DNA from: Welwitschia mirabilis
Taxonomy: Eukaryota > Gnetophyta > Gnetopsida > Welwitschiales
NCBI GenBank assembly: GCA_051453625.1
Contig: JBOZIK010000001.1
Coordinates: forward strand, 105,785,911-105,849,910
Direction: 5' to 3'
DNA length: 64,000 bases
The translations under genes were made by a program, and so were the position numbers. Below the pieces are notes generated by a model. The model saw only the letters and a list, made by a program, of their open reading frames with translations, did not search any database and was not told the DNA's origin. Below are positions 35,887 through 48,320 of this stretch, piece after piece; the first letter of the stretch is position 1; each line of letters opens with the position of its first letter.

Positions 35887-38800
35887 CATAATAAAATATT
35901 CTTTTATTAAAGTTAGGTAGATTTCCTTTATCTTAAAATAACATTTATTAACTAAAAAGTTTTGAGGAGTTCATTCATCTCAGTAGTACCTTGATGTTCT
36001 CTTACTTAATTGTGAAGTAATTTTCATTCTACTACCACTATCATCACTTATATAATGATGTTAGGTATGTTAAACATTATTATTTTTATTGAATTTTACT
36101 TTTAAAAGGTTAAGTATATTAACTTAATATTTATTTTAAGAACTCTAAATTTGGCTACCAAAAAAATTACCTATGACTATGAGTAAAATGCATGTCCTTT
36201 GTACCTTATTCAAATGCTTTCTGAGGTTATACTTTTACTTGAATGTCTTAATATTAACTTTTCCTTAATATTTTGTTTTCTTTAATTGTTAATCTTCTTT
36301 GTTGCTTGATTCTAGATATCATGAAAGCTATCCCTTTAATACCATATTAGTTAGAGTTGATACTAGTTTATCCTATTAATTAAAACTAAAATAAATAGAA
36401 ATATAGTAAAAAGTAATTGAAAAATCTTTATTATCTAAGAACTAGTGGAAAAAAAAGACCTTTGTTATAATAAGTATAACTAAAGATTAGAATAAATGAT
36501 TATAATGGTTATAAGAATGTACTACCAAAAGATGCCTATCCTAAGAGATGGCTTTTAGATATAAACTATAAGTGATGCATTGTGCATTACATAAACACAT
36601 AATATTAATTCATCTACAACATCCTTTTTTAAATAGCAAATTATATTCATTAAGCCTTGATTTTTGCACAAGTCCATGATGTGACCTTAGATGATTATAA
36701 TAAACTTAAAGATATTTAGTTGTATTTACAAAATATGGAAGAATACTTATTTAATAACAATCAATTTTGCATAAAATCTTTCTTACAAATTCTAACTATA
36801 AAGATAGGCTATCAAGTTTATAAGTGTATTAACCAATAGGACTTAATTTATGAAAACCTAGAAATTACCAAAAGTCTTTAACTTTAAAAATATATATAAC
36901 TTATCATGTATCTTAAAGGGTTTTAAAAAAATCAAATATTAGGTAATGATAGATTGATATGACAGAAATAATTATTTCAATAAAGAAACATATAAATACT
37001 AACATGAAGAAGCTATGAATTATGGTTTAGTTAAGTGGAGGCATGTAATTATGCCTCTAAAATACTATTTGTTCATATATAATGTGATTAAAAGAAAAAT
37101 ATCTATAAATGACTCCTTGCATAATTATGTTCTTTTAGTTGATTTAGAATTTTGTCCGTTACATGAAAATTATTCTAATATCCATGATTAGACTTTTTCA
37201 TGATTCTTTGTTTAGGTAACCTATATTTGTTACTACAAGAGGCAGTGACGGATTTGGAAATAAAGTAGGATATTAAAAAATAAAAATATTTTTCTAGATG
37301 TATTTTAATTACTTTTCTTCCATGTTTGTGACATTTACTTTAATTTAATTACTTGTATTCCATGTTTATGAAATGAAATTTGAAAGAAGAGAAATAAATA
37401 GATATTTCAAATTCAATTTGAAATAAGGTTTTTTCTGGTTGGAGTGATTTTGTTATTATATAAAATAATCCTAAATGAAATAAAAATGAAAACAAACCTA
37501 AATTTACATAATTATGGAAGTTTGAAATTCATACATAGAATTGAAAAGTTTTTCATAAGTACTTCATGCATAAATCTAGAATTTTTTGATGTAAAAGTCA
37601 TCACAAGCTACTTGTTCCCTTGTGTGCCTAATTACTATAGATATGAAGCTTTCTCTTTTTCATTTAAAAAAAGGAAAAAAAACAACTAGATAGGTGTGTC
37701 ATATCTTAGCTAATGATTAATATTTTTATGATAAATTATTATTTATTATTAATATCTTATCTCACTCAAGGTCTATCTAGATTGTATCTTAGATTTGAAA
37801 TGTTTTCTTGTTTAATTTTTTTCCTTATCCAAACTAATTTAAGAATAAGAAAATTAAGCATAATAAAAAAATCATCATGTAATAATAAAATTAACTACAA
37901 AGAATAATTAAAATATTTTAACTCACTTTTTTTGGTGCCTTATGGTGTCTACTTTAGTTACTAAGATTATAATTATAATAAAAAATGTGAGAGCTGAACT
38001 ACTTGTAAAAGATAAGCTTACTAGTTAATAAGGATAAAAATCTACTTCATAAATTCTAACCTTATGTGTACAACTATTACATAAGTACTAACAGCATATT
38101 TTCTAACTCTATTATCATTCATATCATTTTTCTACTTTTTATTTTCTTTTAAATTCATCTTTATAAGTTAACTTTAAAAATCAATCATAGGCCTTAATTT
38201 GAATATTGAAAATACTATTTTTTAATATGAAGGTGATATTGCTATATATTAGAGTGATATTCTACACTTCTTTTTAATGACATTGCTTGTAAGTAGTTCT
38301 TACTGCAAAAGACTTTTAAATCCTCAACTTAAAATAATATCAAGATAAAATAATACAATCATTACAATTATTTATTCATTTCATATGAAGATATTTATAA
38401 AATCATGAGATCCTAATCTTTGCATACATATTAATATCTCATATTTACTAAGTAAAAAAATTATATAATAATTTTTTATTTAGTGTTTTAAAATTGTTGC
38501 ATCAATACTTTATTTAGCATAATAATAAATTTAACTTATTATTATATAAGTCAAGTTACTAAGTTAATTTTTATTCTATAAAATGTATAAAAACTAAAAT
38601 ATTTTTGTGTTAGAGAGTTTAGTTTAATAGCTAAGGGTTTACAAAGTCTATTAAATTTATAAAAAAAAGCTTAAAAATAGATATAGTATAAATGTTATAG
38701 GAGTAATTCTAGAATGTTATAGTTTTTTGAGAATGAGTTCACATGGAATGTTTACAATTTAATAGAAAATTCATGATTTATTAAAGTTACTTAATAAAAT

Positions 38801-39150
38801 ATTATGTATCTAATGTGTACTTTAAAGATGATTATTATTATTATTAACATATTTGTGGTTTCTTATAATTTTACTATTTATTAAATTTCATAAATTTGTA
38901 AAAAAATGAAACATCTCTACAATCACAAAATGAATATGATACGTATTAAAATAAAGACATAATTTTTCATAATTAAGACAAATATGTTTTTCATATTTTA
39001 AAAAATATCTTTAATAAAGTCAAAATTGACTTATTCCCTACTTCTATTACTCTATTTCTCAAATAAGGCCTTTTCTTCTTCTAATAATCAATCACTTGTG
39101 ATGAGGAAGGTTTTATTTTGATCAAGATATAAAAAAATCAAGTCTCATAT
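35887..39150. other. AT-rich DNA without recognised genes
   Basis: This is the original right flank of element D. A phrase near 36330 (TTTAATACCAT) resembles a decayed tRNA-Met primer site, but no LTR pair was found. Open frames at 37444-37907 are AT-driven and show no motif. Confidence 0.5.
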
Positions 39151-39279
39151 TATTTCTTCTTTTCTAGCTCCTTATCAAACTTCTTTAGAGTATGTTATTT
39201 CAAATCTAGTTATTACATTTAAAGATATCGATGTTTATATGGATGTTTTTATTAACATTAATGAGATGATTCTATTTTG

Positions 39280-39980
39280 CGTCTAGCTAGTAAATATTAT
39301 CTCTTAGAATGTTTGAAGCTATAATGAATAACTTCAATGAAATTGCTTTTGATGTTTTCTATTTAGGCTTTCTATCCCTTTAGATTTTTGGTACTTCAAG
39401 AGATTAAAATTACAGCTTTAGAGTTGCAAGTTTACTTTCATGAGCTACTATTAACTTCCAAGTTTACTTCACATCTTGAAGGACATGGAGTAACTTTCAT
39501 TTTGGTTCTTCTTAATGGACTTCATAAATTCTTTCTTCTAGTTTAGATCCTTAATAGTGATTCTATTGGGTTATTTTTTCTTCTCCCACTACTATGTTTG
39601 ATATTTATTTCATCCATGTTTCTAATAATACTCATAAGTAAATTCAACATATATATCACCTTCTATTCCTTGGTTTTGTAAAGGAGATTTTAATATGGTT
39701 GATCTGTTTTAGGATACATTAGATAGAGAGGTATTTATCCTTGGTTACAATTCAAAAATATCTTTGGTTTTTAGATATAATTTCTTGCTTCTTTCAAAAC
39801 ACCATTTTACTTGAATAAATTTTCATCAAGTTACTTAACAAAACTATGAATTTTTATATAGATATTATTACTTTCCTCTTTCTTTTTTAGATTTAGAATA
39901 ATTAATTAAGATTTTAAACATAATAGTTTCATGAGATCGCTTCCCTATTCAAGCATTCGTGAAATTTGCTATTTCTTCTC
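39280..39980 (+). pseudogene. LINE endonuclease remnant
   Basis: This apurinic-type endonuclease nicks target DNA for LINE insertion. Plus-strand phrases in family order are FLVLQEIKITALELQV near 39386-39433 (family: LQE-T-K near the second metal ligand), then at 39683-39700 GDFNMV (family: GDFN), followed by DTLDREV. A phrase RFPIQAFVKFAISS near 39940 probably corresponds to the SDHxPI segment with the Asp and His lost. Frames are interrupted by stops. The C-terminal end lies near the 30-base gap at 40021. Confidence 0.75.
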
Positions 39981-40265
39981 AAGAGGTCATTGCCTTTTAT
40001 TCTATCTTAATACCTCTTGGNNNNNNNNNNNNNNNNNNNNNNNNNNNNNNATTTTGAAATGTAGAGCTTAGATTACTAACTAATTAGATTGATTAATTGG
40101 TGGCATTGTTCTTTGCGTAGGGTTATAAATTATGCTCACTTTGGTGGAAAATAAGTAGCTAAATGAGGAAAATCTTACTTTCATTCTATTAACTAGAAAG
40201 ATTTAGATTTAAATAATTATCTTGTTTATGACCCTTTTAATTTAACTCTTCATTGTATGCTTACT

Positions 40266-40467
40266 AAGTATCATGCAGCTTAAAAAAAATGGGATGGTTT
40301 TTAAGTAGAAAGTGCTNNNNNNNNNNNNNNNNNNNNNNNNNNNNNNNNNNNNNNNNNNNNNNNNNNNNNNNNNNNNNNNNNNNNNNNNNNNNNNNNNNNN
40401 NNNNNNNNNNNNNNNNAAGTATCATGCAGCTTAAAAAAAATGGGACGGTTTTTAAGTAGAAAGTGCT
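40266..40467. other. Assembly gap flanked by a 51-bp near-identical repeat
   Basis: Bases 40266-40316 and 40417-40467 are identical except one T/C difference, around exactly 100 N. This looks like two overlapping contig ends rather than a biological duplication inside the LINE. Confidence 0.75.
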
Positions 40468-40719
40468 CTTATTATATATATACTCTAATGATTATAGACT
40501 TAAGATGAAAACTCTATTGAATTTTTTAAAATTTTGAAGTACTCTAATAATGAAATTTAAATTATTGCTTTATTAATTGATGATCAGATTCTCCATAATG
40601 ATAATGACATCCTTAATTTTTTTATGGAGGATTTTTAAATACTATTAAAGAAAATTCAATTAATATGAATGAGTTTCAATATGTATCTTTATTTCCCCCT
40701 TGTTCTTATTATAGAAATG

Positions 40720-41500
40720 CATTAAATGTTGGTTGAAGAAATTACTCTTGATGAGCTTAATGATATCTTTTTTAATATAATCAATGGTAAAGCTTCTAAC
40801 TTTAATGATTTTCTTGTGGATTTTTTTAAAGAAATCTAGGATTTATTAGGTCATGATTACCTTAATATTTTAAGGGAGATCATACTTTAAGATTCACTTG
40901 GGCATCATATTAATAAAGAAAATGCTATAATGAAGGTCATATTTCAAGGTTCACTTGGAAATCATATTAATAAAGGAGTTATTTGTCTTATTTCTAAATC
41001 TAGGATCTTCTTATAATTTGTAATTAATGATATATCACTTCATTAAATTTTAATTTAATTAATATTACTTATAAAATTTGGGTAAGGTTCTTAAATTTCA
41101 AGCTTAAGAAAATTGTTCTAGATATTATCATAGAGTAATAAAGAAGTTTTATTTGAGACTAATATATTCTTTAAAATTTTGTGGCAAATTGAAAAGGATA
41201 CAAATGGGTAATTAATTCTAATTAGGATGTGGCCTTCATTAAACTTAGTTATGCTAAAGCATATGATAGAATTTAATGGAATTTCATTTTAGCCCATATA
41301 GAAAATTTAGCTTTTGGATTTAGATTTATTCATATGGTATGGTATTTCTTTGTTGATGTAAATGCCTGTCTAGCTACTTCTCATGGTGTGAGTTCTTCCT
41401 TTCTTATTCACTACACTATTAAGTAAGGTTGTCATTAGTTCCTTATCTTTTTATTATTTCTACTAATTTATTTTATCAAGCTCTTCAACATAATATGCAA
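40720..41500 (+). pseudogene. LINE reverse transcriptase remnant
   Basis: The polymerase copies LINE RNA at the nicked target. Plus-strand phrases in order: VEEITLDELNDIFFNIINGK near 40730-40790 (family: E-I-x-x-A-L-x-x-M-x-x-x-K-A-P-G-P-D-G), INKGVICLISKS at 40968-41003 (family: I-N-x-x-x-I-x-L-I-P-K), and FIKLSYAKAYDRI around 41253-41270 (family: D-F-x-K-A-F-D-R-V, RT block A). These are followed by WNFILAHIENLAFGFRFIHM. The catalytic Asp of block A has become Ser. The later Y-x-D-D box is not clear. Many stops are present. Confidence 0.85.
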
Positions 41501-42130
41501 TAGGATTTACCAAGGAACATTTCATTAAGAGACATTACATAATAATTACTAAATTTACATTTTATTGATTATTATTTCTTCATGATGGTAAATTATCAAC
41601 ACTTTATTGCTTAGTTCTTAACTCATGTTTAATAGTATTATTATTTAACAAGAAGTAAAATTAATTAACAAAAATCTTTATTTTATTGGTAAACGGTAAT
41701 TATCAATATCTTCCACATTAGTTATGGAGAATTTTATAAGTAGTGGAAGTTAAAAAAATTTTAAGTACCTTTTTCCATTTCAAAATTTCTTGTGATAAGT
41801 ATGGGAACAGATATTATAAATAATTTAAAGAAAAGTGAAAAAGTGGAGGATAAAGCACCTTTCTCTTAGAGTTTAGTATTTAGTTTATAAATTTATTATT
41901 TTAATTACCCATGTTTATTATTCCTATTGTTGGACTTCTTTAAAAGTTACTTATCCTTAACTTGAAAAGTTTCTTTGAAGTTTTATGTGATCTTATGAAG
42001 AAGGTAGAAGAGGTTTTAATAAAGTTTCTTAGGCTATTGTGGCCTTGCCTAAAGAAAAGTATGGTTTAGGTTTTATTAATAATATTCTTAAAGAGTTAAT
42101 TGTAATTTTTCAAAATTAATTTATGCTTAA

Positions 42131-43135
42131 GTAATTATTTGTTAAATGTGATTAAAATGTAATTATTTAAAAACTATTATAAACAAAAGGGTTTGACCCT
42201 TAATTTATAACACTATGCCCTTTTGGCTTGATTCTTAAGTTAATGGTATTAGGTAGGGATTGATAGACTAGGTGGATGTAATTAATGATAATCTTGGCTA
42301 ATCCCCAAGGGGTCCAAGAGAGGGTGCTAAGGTTGTAATCCATGTCTTTCACGTTTAACCACTAGTCCAAGTTTGGAACAAGGCATAGAAGACTAACTAC
42401 TATTATGTTAATAAAGATATACTTTATTTCTACCAAACAGATGTGCTATTAAATTATTTACTTTTTAATTTCTAACATTCCTTGATAAATGTAAAATTCA
42501 ATTGTAATTTAGTAAATTTAAACATTACAATTGGTATTAAAGCCATAAAAATTGTAAACCACTATCTTTCAAAGATCTATACAAAAGAAATATGAACGAT
42601 AAATTTTATAACAAATACCTATTAAGATTAAAATATGTACAATAAAAATTCAAAAGATAAGGGGAAAAGATACATCAAAGTAAGAAAGGAACTTGGAGGA
42701 AGCCAGATGAGCCATGTTCATCGTAGACTTATTTATAGGAAAATGCAAGTTTTCTAGTTGTTCTAAATAACCCAGACAGAAATTAGTATGGCAACAAGAA
42801 TAATAACATATAGAATTAAAGAACATAAAAATAAAAAGGCACAAAATTAGATAAAACTAGAAATAGAGTCCGTATAAGGAATTTATGATCAAAATAGTGG
42901 TAAAATTTGTTAAAAATGTTAGGTATGCTAATAAAGATGGACAATTTTGAGAAGTTTCTAAATAGAATTTGAAGGATATTTTAACCCAAAGCTAGTTTTA
43001 CTCATTTTCTTCTTATCAAAATCTTTGTAAGCTTTTTAAAATGGGATCATAATAAGTATTTTAGTTTTGTTTCTAAAAGTTATAACCAAAATAGTAAATG
43101 TATGTCTTTGTTAATCCAACTTACCAGTAATTAAC
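42131..43135. other. AT-rich segment with possible SINE near 42.25-42.39 kb
   Basis: On the minus strand near 42350-42375 the phrase GGACTAGTGG resembles an A box, and GGATTACAACC about 28 bp later is a poor B box. This could be a decayed tRNA-derived SINE. A frame at 42650-42844 shows no motif. Confidence 0.25.
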
Positions 43136-43139
43136 ATCA

Positions 43140-44190
43140 ATTAATCTTCATTATAAGTCACATGTCTAACATCACACTTGACCATAGTCTAACATTCTAG
43201 TTGAGGGCCTCACATCCAACATTAGAACTAGTTATAGATTTATGTCATAGTTGAGGAGTTCCACATCCAATATTACACTTGGTCATGAAATTCTAACATC
43301 ATAGTTAAAACCTAATGTTACACTTAGGCAACTAAAGTCTATTGTTATACTTGGTTACAAACATTTGACAATGCAGTGAGACCCTAACATTACACTTAAT
43401 CCATAAATATCTAATGTTGTACTTAACGAATGAAAGCTTAATGTCATACTTGACCAACTAAAGTCTAACATCACACTTGGTCATAGAAGTCTAATGTCAT
43501 AGTTGAAGTTACATTATACTTAACCCATGGAAGCTTGATGTTGCACTTGATTAATGAAAGTCTAATATCATAGTTAACCAACTTATTTTTAATATAATAC
43601 TTGATCATAGAAGTATAACATTACTATTAAAATTTAACATTGCACTTAACCTATAGAAATATGACATCACACCTAGTTAGTTAAAGTTTGACATCACACT
43701 TAATTACAAAAGTATGAAGTCATAATTAGAGCTGAATGTCATACTTAATTCCCAAAGGCTTAATATTTCACTTCATTAATGGAAGCCTAATGTTACACTT
43801 AATTAACTGAAGTCTAATGTTACACTTAATCACAAAAGTCTAACATCATAATTAGAGTCTGACATCACACTTAACCCATAAAGGATTGAAATTATTCTTG
43901 ACTAATAGAAGTATAATATTATACTTAACTAACTAAAACCTGATATTGCACTTGAACCACAGAGCTTGATGTTACATTTGGTTAGTTGAAACTTGACATC
44001 ACAATTAGCTAACTAAAACTTAATGTTTCATTTGGTTATAGAAGTCTGACGTCATAGTTGGAGTGTAATATCACACTTAACTTATGAAGGCTTGATGTCA
44101 TACTTGTCTAATGAAAGCCTAACATCACACTTGACCAACTAAATCTTGACATTATACTTAATCATAAGAGTATAATTTCATAATTGAAAA
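43140..44190. repeat. Degenerate minisatellite, units of about 26-29 bp with higher-order period
   Basis: The phrase TCTAACATCACACTTG and its variants recur about forty times. Subunits alternate in their tails (ACCAACTAAAG, GTCATAGAAG, AACCCATGGAAG), and the 'ACCAACTAA' type recurs at near 43451, 43574, 43674, 43798 and 43923. This gives a higher-order period of about 100-125 bp. It is not coding. Confidence 0.88.
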
Positions 44191-44762
44191 ACATTTTTGT
44201 CTTCATTATCTTGTGCCTATTTCTCTTTATTATTTAGTTAAATTTCATGTACTAAATTATTATATTCATTGTTAACTACTAGAGTTATCATCAAAGTTAA
44301 TTCTACACTAGATATTATGTAATTGGATGATAAATTATATTATGTAAAGTTAGTGTTAAACATTTAAATTGAAAAAACTACCTTAGTTATTCTATTCACC
44401 TCTTTCCTTTAGAATAAGTAGTTCCAAGAAATTGTTCCATGCTTAGATTTTAAGTGATTTGAAGATAGGGTCAAGATTATCATTCATTACATTTTATGAA
44501 GCCTTAACACTCATAATTAGCTTTAGATCATTATCAAATGTCTTCAATCTATTTCTATAGAGCATTGATGTGAGATTTCATATAATCCCCAATTATTTGC
44601 TAATGTATGCAATATCAAGGACCATCCCTCTTTGTTGTTGTAAACTTTCCTTTATAAGCTCAACAATTAGCTATTTGAATAGTTTTTAGGAGTTAAAATT
44701 ATCTAACTATTTTTATAATTAGCACATGATTAAAATGTTAAGTTTTATAGATGTTAAAAGTT

Positions 44763-44789
<27 letters not shown>
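44763..44789. repeat. (TA)n microsatellite
   Basis: About thirteen uninterrupted TA units lie between the two minisatellite arrays. Confidence 0.95.
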
Positions 44790-44795
<6 letters not shown>

Positions 44796-44814
44796 CATTA
44801 CTTCATCATTATCT

Positions 44815-45880
44815 AGGGATTCCATGTTAGTAGTGTAGCATGACCTTAGAATTTTGATTAATTATTTTGCTTCATAAAGTATAGCCATTAGTATTATTAT
44901 AATCTAGGGTCAATAGGATCTGCTAACTTAGTAGTTTAGCACTCCTTATATTTTTATTGACCCTTTAACTTTATGGACTACTGATGTTAACATTGTGTCA
45001 TTACGAGATTATTAGGGCTTATTATGTGACACTCTCTTATAGTTTTTATTGACCCTTTGGCTTCACAAAATGCTAATGTTAGCTCTATATCATTTTAGGA
45101 TTAATAGGATCTATCATGTTAATAGGGTGATACTTCCTTATATTTTTAGTTAACACTTTGGATTTATTAACTCCCAATGTTAATAATATATTATTCTGGT
45201 CAAATTAATAGTGTGGTATCATCTTATATTTCTAGTTGACTGTTGGCTTCATATATTGTTGATGTTAGCACTATGTTATTTTAGAATTAGTGTAACCTGT
45301 CATGTTAGTTATGTGATGTTCTCTTATATTTTTGATTTGTCCTATAATTGTAAAGATTATCTATGTTATTATTACATCATTCTAGGATTAGTAGGGCTTA
45401 TCAAGTTAGTAGTGTAGTGTCCCCTTTTATTTCTAGTTAACCGTTTGGTTTTATAAACTACTCATATTAACACTATGCTATTCTAAAATTAGTAGGGCTT
45501 GCCATGTCAGTAGTGTAATGCTCTCTTATATTTTTGATTGATCATTAAACTTCATAAACTATTGATGTCAAGACTATAATATTCTATGATCAGTATGGCC
45601 TATCATGTTAGTTGTGTGATTTTCCCTTATACTTCTAGTTTCTCCTTTGACTTCATAAACTACTGATGTTATTACTATGACATTCTAGAATTAGTGTAAT
45701 TCCTAATTACATTGTTGATTTCTCCTTTGACTTTGTAGATCACTAGGCCTAACATATCAGTGGTGTAGCACGTTTTATATTTTTGGTTCATCCTTTGAAT
45801 TTGCAGACTAGTAATGTTAATACTATGATATTTTAGGATTAGTAGGGATTACCATGTCAAAAATGTAACATGCTCTTGGC
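44815..45880. repeat. Minisatellite array, unit about 100 bp, about 11 copies
   Basis: The phrase CATGTTAGTAGTGTAG and its variants recur near 44826, 44925, 45015, 45114, 45205, 45300, 45400, 45505, 45605, 45750 and 45855. Each is followed by a 'CTCTTATATTTTT' phrase and a 'CTTCATAAACTACTGATGTTA' type segment. The open frame at 45211-45417 is repeat-derived. Confidence 0.88.
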
Positions 45881-46920
45881 ATCATAGTTTCTTTTGTAAG
45901 TTAAGATGAATCCCATATGATTCACTTTAACATCAGTGTTTCTGTCCTAGTTACTTCATTAATTTTGTAAAACTAAAGTTAACTTTACTATTACATCACT
46001 AGTACTTTCAATGTCATGTTTATTAGTACTTAATATTTTATCTTATCCTCCTATGAATAGTGATAGGTAAGTCCATTTTTAATACCACATAATTCACCTT
46101 TTACTTAGCTTATTAGATGTAAGTTCTTTTATTTTCCTTTTTGTCTTTTCTATATGTTACTTTTCTTTCTTTATTTCTCTTACTCTTTTTCCTTATCTTT
46201 ACAAATATATGCTACCACTTTTCTTTTTAACTTAGTGCTATTAAAATTATTTCAAAATAATTTTTGTAATATGCCTTTTAAATTCTTTTTCATATTTGAT
46301 GGTTAAAATATAATATGCATTTTTTAATGAGGTGGTTTATGACTTATTTACTAAGTTTAAATTTGATTAAATCCTTAGTTCTAATATTTTTAATTTCCTC
46401 TTTTATCCTCATTTTAACTTTTAATTTCTAAGGTCTATTTAGTTTTGAATTTTGTTATGCTTCTTAGAATTATAGCATTCATTTTTTAACATCTTTAATA
46501 TGGATTAGTTCTACTAATTCTTAGAGACATGAAAAAAACCTTTTCCCTTTCGGATAGCCTCCTTTAGCTAATCAAACTTTTTGCTTATTAGTTGAAAGCT
46601 CTAAATTTCTTGTAAACTACTTTATTTGATTTTTTTAACTAATAACATCACTGTCAGGATTATCATGGCATTCCTATAAATGCCATTTCTATTTTTTATT
46701 AAGCTATGTTATAGATGCTTATTATGCATAGAGGATTCCTTCATTTCCATTCTTCACAACTTCTAGAATATGATATTTATCTTTTATCATGTCTAGTGAT
46801 AGAGAGATTTCCTTTGACTGGAGTTAAATTATCTATTCTAAGATCATTTCTTGATTAAATAAAGCAAAAGAAAACTCAGATTCTAGATTTTTGACTTGTA
46901 GAAGTATTCCAATTTCTTTA
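45881..46920. other. AT-rich DNA without recognised features
   Basis: I see no gene, RNA or repeat here beyond T/C-rich runs around 46120-46200. Confidence 0.5.
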
Positions 46921-48320
46921 TATTTTGCCTTTCATGAGATGATTATTTTATAGATATCAAACAAATTAATCTTCCTCCTTAGATTATTATTCCTTTAGAA
47001 TCTTTATCTAGGATTGATCTTTATGAATCTTATCCCTCTTTTAATGAGAAAATTAGCCTTGGTTACTCTTTAGCAAGTGATGTTTACTTTGATTAAGTAA
47101 CTAGTGTTCTTAATCTTTGTAATACTATTACTATTACTTATTTACCATGTTTTGTTAAAATATAGATGGATGCCCAAGAAAAATCTTTATTAAAGACATC
47201 ATAATCTAAAGGAAGGATAAGACTCTTTCTTTACAAGATCCTATGCCTATCAGCACTTTCTAAGATGAAGAAAAAAAGTAGAAATATTCTCCTTTGATTA
47301 TTTCCTAAAGAAATAAGTGTTAGATAAAGATGAATCCATTTTCCCAAAATAGAATTTTCTTTGGTTGATGTTTTCTTCATGTGAAGCAAATAATACTTAA
47401 CATTAAATTTTGTAAAATGACTTAAAACTTTGTTCTTCTATCACTACATAGGAGAAGGAAGAACTAAGTATGAATGAATGTAAGAGTATTCATTTTAGGG
47501 CATAAGTAAGTGTATCTACTGGCTTTCCTTCTTTTTTAAGGTTAACAATTATTCTTTATTTGAGTTTCAAAAGGATGACCTTCATGGGGTGATCAATGTT
47601 AACACATTCATGCATGTTACAATTTTTTAGCCACTTATTCCATAAATCTAAAGGGTTTTAATATGCTTGTTTAAGTCTTATCTTTGCTGTTATTTTCTAT
47701 TCCACATCCTCCTTCTGCACTGAGGATTCAATCTCCAATTTTTCTTCTTTGAACATAGATAAAATCCTTTTAACTATAGTTATAGACTTAGTTCCAAAAA
47801 TTCAAGCTCTACTTATGAGGATTGATCAATCCAAGAAGGTAAATGGTTTAATTATTTAATAGGCCAACTATTATTATAGATTTAGTTCCAAAACTTTAAG
47901 CTCTACTTATGAGGATTGATCAATCTAAGAAGTTAGATGGTTTAATTATTTAATAGGGCAATGAGCATGTATGCCAAGATGATATCTTCATCTATCATGA
48001 CCATCAGGATTGTAATTTTGAAGAGGAGTTTCAACTTGCCTGTGCCAGAGGTTTTTTTTCCTTTTTTAATCATCCTATGTATCTTTCTTGGATCCTATAC
48101 AGAGGAGCTTCAAACTCCTTATTAATGAACTCAAAGTAGTGCATTTCATGGTTTGGCTTGAAGCTCCTTATCATATATATTTTTTGCATTTACAAGACTC
48201 TAATAAGATTATTACATTTTTTTTGATGATTGTTATAGGGGTTGCACATCCTAGTTATCAATTGATGACAAGTAAAATCCTATCTAGTGATACTAATGAA
48301 ATAATATTTTTGTAGGCTAA
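46921..48320 (+). pseudogene. Unrecognised coding-like remnant
   Basis: Short plus-strand stretches have convincing protein character, although stops break them. These include LESLSRIDLYESYPSF near 46998-47042, a following ISLGYSLASDVYF, and DIFIYHDHQDCNFEEEFQLA near 47970-48030 that continues CARGFFSFFNHP. Charged and aromatic residues are balanced, unlike the AT-driven frames around it. I do not recognise a family. A retroelement polyprotein or a captured gene fragment are both possible. A 94-bp tandem duplication interrupts it. No start, splice pattern or domain is certain. Confidence 0.3.
47781..47960. repeat. Tandem duplication, period 94 bp, two copies
   Basis: 47781-47874 and 47875-47960 both carry the phrases 'TAGTTCCAAAA', 'TCTACTTATGAGGATTGATC' and 'GGTTTAATTATTTAATAGG' with few differences. 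The low divergence suggests a later event than the surrounding decay. Confidence 0.88.

Larger units (their letters stand above)
39150..42130 (+). mobile_element. L1-type LINE ORF2 fragment (endonuclease and reverse transcriptase)
   Basis: This is a decayed LINE on the plus strand. The order is endonuclease (39.28-39.98 kb), linker, RT (about 40.72-41.50 kb) and the start of the C-terminal region to about 42.1 kb. No ORF1, poly-A tail or target duplication was identified. Two N gaps interrupt it (40021-40050 and 40317-40416), the second flanked by a 51-bp near-identical repeat. It differs from the LINE at 1-2 kb in strand and preserved part, so the two cannot be compared directly. Confidence 0.82.

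Noticed and set aside
36325-36350. TTTAATACCAT as a primer binding site of another copia element
   Set aside because: No LTR pair, polypurine tract or coding remnant supports it.
43140-45880. CRISPR-like array because of regularly spaced repeats
   Set aside because: The repeats are directly adjacent degenerate minisatellite units without unique spacers, in plant nuclear DNA.
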